From Candidatus Bathyarchaeota archaeon (GTDB lineage: Archaea > Thermoproteota > Bathyarchaeia > Bathyarchaeales > Bathyarchaeaceae), in contig JACUTO010000082.1 in assembly GCA_014859755.1 (NCBI GenBank), forward strand, positions 1-6,544: a stretch of 6,544 bases of DNA, read 5' to 3'. Positions 4,803-6,544 of the stretch are shown here, in pieces. The notes beneath the pieces are model-generated. The model saw only the letters and a list, made by a program, of their open reading frames with translations, did no database searches and had not been told where the DNA came from. The translations under genes and the position numbers were made by a program. How positions within the stretch are numbered: the stretch's first letter is position 1; every line of letters starts with the position of its first letter.

Positions 4803-4811
4803 AGAAAAAGG
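4803..4811 (-). terminator. Oligo-T tract after the 79-residue gene
   Basis: Five T residues in CCTTTTTCTC on the minus strand, starting eight bases past the stop codon at 4817. Together with the TATA box just downstream it suggests separate transcription of polymerase IV. Confidence 0.35.
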
Positions 4812-4816
4812 AGCGT

Positions 4817-5056
4817 CTATATTACCATTTTCTGTTGTTTTGGCCTTTTCTGTTTGAAGTCTTCAATTTCTATGATGTTCATGAAAGAGACTTGTTGCAG
4901 AGCTTGGCTTAAAATGAAGTAGATGTCGGCGACGTTTATTGTCTTGCCATCAACTTCTCGAGTTGCCAAAGAATTTATTACTTCACTGGCTATTTTCCCC
5001 AGTTTCGTTAACCTTTTCTCAGCGTTGCTTTTACATTGTGACGTGTCTGTGTCCAC
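4817..5056 (-). CDS. Small protein of unknown function (79 aa)
   Basis: I do not recognise this protein. It is polar and probably helical: a lysine-rich helix at about residues 9-32 (KSNAEKRLTKLGKIASEVIN), a short VDGKTINVADIYFIL segment at 36-50 that looks like a turn or strand leading into a helix, and a basic tail (KQKRPKQQKMVI). No signal peptide or membrane helix is present, and no Cys pair for metal binding (one Cys only). The GTG start at 5056 is supported by GAGGAA about nine bases upstream on the minus strand. It lies between the methylase and polymerase IV genes in the same direction with about 120-base gaps, so a shared job with either is not shown. The basic character would allow nucleic-acid binding, which is only a guess. 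Confidence 0.62.
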   Translation of the reverse strand: MDTDTSQCKSNAEKRLTKLGKIASEVINSLATREVDGKTINVADIYFILSQALQQVSFMNIIEIEDFKQKRPKQQKMVI

Positions 5057-5071
5057 CGCTTGCTTCCTCAG

Positions 5072-5099
5072 GTATACTAAATATCAATAGATGATATAC
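5072..5099 (-). promoter_or_regulatory. AT-rich promoter with palindromes upstream of the 79-residue gene
   Basis: The minus strand reads AGTATATC at 5099-5092, at TATA distance from a transcription start near 5070. The same stretch holds an inverted repeat, ATATCA (5081-5086) and TGATAT (5092-5097) with a five-base spacer, and the palindrome GTATAC (5072-5077). The overlap would suit an operator, which is an inference. Confidence 0.35.
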
Positions 5100-5177
5100 T
5101 TTCATTCGAAGCACGTATTATATCGAAAAGAGATACAAACCTCGGCTTGACCAGAGAAAATCACGTGTGGAAGCTTG

Positions 5178-6446
5178 TTATCTGTCTTTGCGGAAAATCA
5201 GAGTGTTGTCCGTCTGCATCACGTTATATAATCCGTAGATGATTTTGTTGATGTTGTTTATGAGGGTGAAACCGAGTTTTTCGCATTGTTCTATGGTGAA
5301 TTCAATGGTCTTAATCTTATGCTGCTGGTAGGTGGCGTTTCCTATGACTATGGCGCAACATCGTCCCTTTTCTAAGACTCTGTGCATCTCGTGAAAACTC
5401 TTCGTCATATCCTCGTTGTAAAGTTTTATACGAGTCTCTCCCCTCCCTCTCACTCCAATAAATTCATCCCTCATCTTGTCGAGGTCATAGCCCATAGCCT
5501 CGAAAGCGTGGGCGTCGTTTGCGACGTAATCCAAGGCTATCGAATATGGAGGAGAAGTCATTACGCCTTGTATGCTTTCATCCTTAAGAGGTAGACGGCG
5601 AGCATCTCCTTGACGTATGTCAACGTTTCCAAGCTGGAGATTCAATTCCCTAGCTGCTCTTTCGTAGTCGTCTACTGAAGAAATCATTTGTTCCAAATTC
5701 TTGATAAAAGACTGAACTATGTCGCGTCCTCTTCTAGCTCGGTCACTTATGGCAACTAACTTCGCCATCAGGTAGAAGTCTCTGACACGATCATCATCGA
5801 TTGAATTCAAAAATTCGTTGTAACCCTTAGCAACAGGTTCCTCAACGACCAAGGTGTGAACACGGTTTGACAACTTAAAGGACGCTATTGCTTCCTCTCT
5901 TAATCTTTCGATTTCATCGATAACATAGATCGACTCGGTTTTAACTTTGGACTGTAAGATGCAGAGGGGGGAGACGTCTATTCCTATGCAATTTATACCC
6001 AACAACTGAGCCTCAACCGCGGTCGTTCCGCTTCCAATGAAGGGATCTAGAACGGTTTCATTCGCCTCCAGTTTCAGTATGTTAAGCAGCGCTCTAATCA
6101 TTTGGGGATGAAACTTGCCCTTATACGGGTAAATCCAATGGGTCAAATATTGATTGACAGATCTAGTTCGATTATACCTCGTTAATCGATAATAATCTGT
6201 TGTTCTGTGACCAATGGTCTTGAAATATGCAAGTCTCCTAACTAGAGTGTCAACGTCAGGCGGATTTCTTAAGACGAATCCCCGCAGGCTGTTCGTAACC
6301 GTGAAATCAACGCCGAAAGCTTCTAGTTCGAGTTCAGCAAGAGCTAATTCATAGATGAACTGGACGTTTTCTATAAGCTCAGCACTCCACTTTGGCATTT
6401 TTTCTGTTTCTTCTTCCGTAGGTTCGCGAACGTTCGTTACTTTCAC
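5178..6446 (-). CDS. DNA methyltransferase, N4-cytosine/N6-adenine type (422 aa)
   Basis: A SAM-dependent amino-methyltransferase that probably modifies DNA. Motif I is DPFIGSGTT (134-142), followed by the motif II acidic end of a beta strand in IGIDVSP (154-160). The catalytic motif IV is TSPPY (297-301); a Ser at the first position is commonest among N4-cytosine enzymes. YPYKGKFHPQM (106-116) before motif I resembles the segment seen in DNA methylases of this group. The order is motif I before SPPY, with a helical insert at about 161-270 between them; a region after SPPY (about 310-350) could carry target recognition. No restriction endonuclease is visible nearby, so it looks like an orphan enzyme, although the upstream side is cut by the window. 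An RNA guanine-N2 methyltransferase is the main alternative, but no THUMP domain is seen. The start is GTG 6446; an upstream ATG at 6457 is out of frame and hits a stop at once. Confidence 0.85.
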   Translation of the reverse strand: MKVTNVREPTEEETEKMPKWSAELIENVQFIYELALAELELEAFGVDFTVTNSLRGFVLRNPPDVDTLVRRLAYFKTIGHRTTDYYRLTRYNRTRSVNQYLTHWIYPYKGKFHPQMIRALLNILKLEANETVLDPFIGSGTTAVEAQLLGINCIGIDVSPLCILQSKVKTESIYVIDEIERLREEAIASFKLSNRVHTLVVEEPVAKGYNEFLNSIDDDRVRDFYLMAKLVAISDRARRGRDIVQSFIKNLEQMISSVDDYERAARELNLQLGNVDIRQGDARRLPLKDESIQGVMTSPPYSIALDYVANDAHAFEAMGYDLDKMRDEFIGVRGRGETRIKLYNEDMTKSFHEMHRVLEKGRCCAIVIGNATYQQHKIKTIEFTIEQCEKLGFTLINNINKIIYGLYNVMQTDNTLIFRKDR

Positions 6447-6457
6447 AGTGGAGCCAT

Positions 6458-6507
6458 CCTATCTCTTCACTTGTCAAACGTCTACGTTTATGAGATAGGC
6501 GTCTATC
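6458..6507 (-). promoter_or_regulatory. Nested inverted repeats before the methylase start (possible operator or leader hairpin)
   Basis: CCTATCTC (6458-6465) and GAGATAGG (6492-6499) are perfect inverted copies. Between them lies the palindrome AAACGT-CT-ACGTTT (6476-6489). A further GATAG-GCGT-CTATC hairpin (6494-6507) shares the outer arm. The cluster ends 11 bases before the GTG start, and the near arm contains the only plausible ribosome site (AGGATGG), so folding could limit translation. Confidence 0.45.
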
Positions 6508-6520
6508 CGAAATAAAATAT
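6507..6520 (-). promoter_or_regulatory. Weak TATA-like region for the methylase gene
   Basis: The minus strand reads ATATTTTATTTCGG, about 60 bases before the start codon. Transcription would begin near 6485-6490, inside the repeat cluster. Confidence 0.3.
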
Positions 6521-6544
6521 TGCTGAAGGGAAAGCGATGCTAGT

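Noticed and set aside
6536..6544. Possible start of a rightward gene (ATG at 6536)
   Set aside because: Only three codons remain in the window and the ribosome site is weak.
1..6544. CRISPR array, insertion sequence, toxin-antitoxin pair or defence island
   Set aside because: No regularly spaced repeats, transposase motifs, terminal inverted repeats or paired small toxin and antitoxin genes were seen; a lone methylase is not enough to call a restriction system.

Overview
The window reads as chromosomal DNA of an archaeon, most likely from the TACK branch (Bathyarchaeia-like or a relative); the phylum is an inference. Three things support this. Both tRNA genes are interrupted by several short introns bounded by bulge-helix-bulge (BHB) splice motifs, some at non-canonical positions. 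The Y-family polymerase is of the Dpo4/Dbh type. Genes are preceded by AT-rich TATA-like boxes and by GGAGGTG-type ribosome sites, with frequent GTG and TTG starts. No insertion sequence, CRISPR array or phage gene is visible.

Layout. Positions 48-187 (minus) hold tRNA-Arg(CCU) in four exons with three introns. A compact divergent promoter region separates it from a plus-strand HAD-family phosphatase (272-913), which is followed after 34 bases by tRNA-Leu(UAA) at 948-1085 (plus) with two introns and an encoded CCA. Next come a minus-strand multi-pass membrane protein of the conserved TM-helix (mechanosensitive-channel-like) family (1252-2091), a gene-poor stretch with a candidate micro-ORF, a plus-strand PH/GRAM-like protein with a lysine-rich coiled-coil tail (2368-3003), and a 230-base intergenic stretch with inverted and direct repeats. 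A small plus-strand membrane protein (3241-3564) then converges on a minus-strand block.

The minus-strand block, read from the right, holds a DNA methyltransferase (6446-5178), a 79-residue protein of unknown function (5056-4817) and DNA polymerase IV (4694-3585). Gaps of about 120 bases between these genes, each with its own TATA-like box, suggest separate transcription rather than one tight operon. The methylase start is preceded by a cluster of nested inverted repeats that may be an operator or leader hairpin.

The most noteworthy content is the pair of multi-intron tRNA genes. Removing five introns (28, 24 and 13 bases; 30 and 23 bases) gives two full cloverleaves of 75 and 85 nucleotides. 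In tRNA-Arg the BHB fold for the second intron uses bases that the third intron's BHB and the mature anticodon arm also need, so an ordered splicing path is predicted. No clear multi-gene novel system was found.
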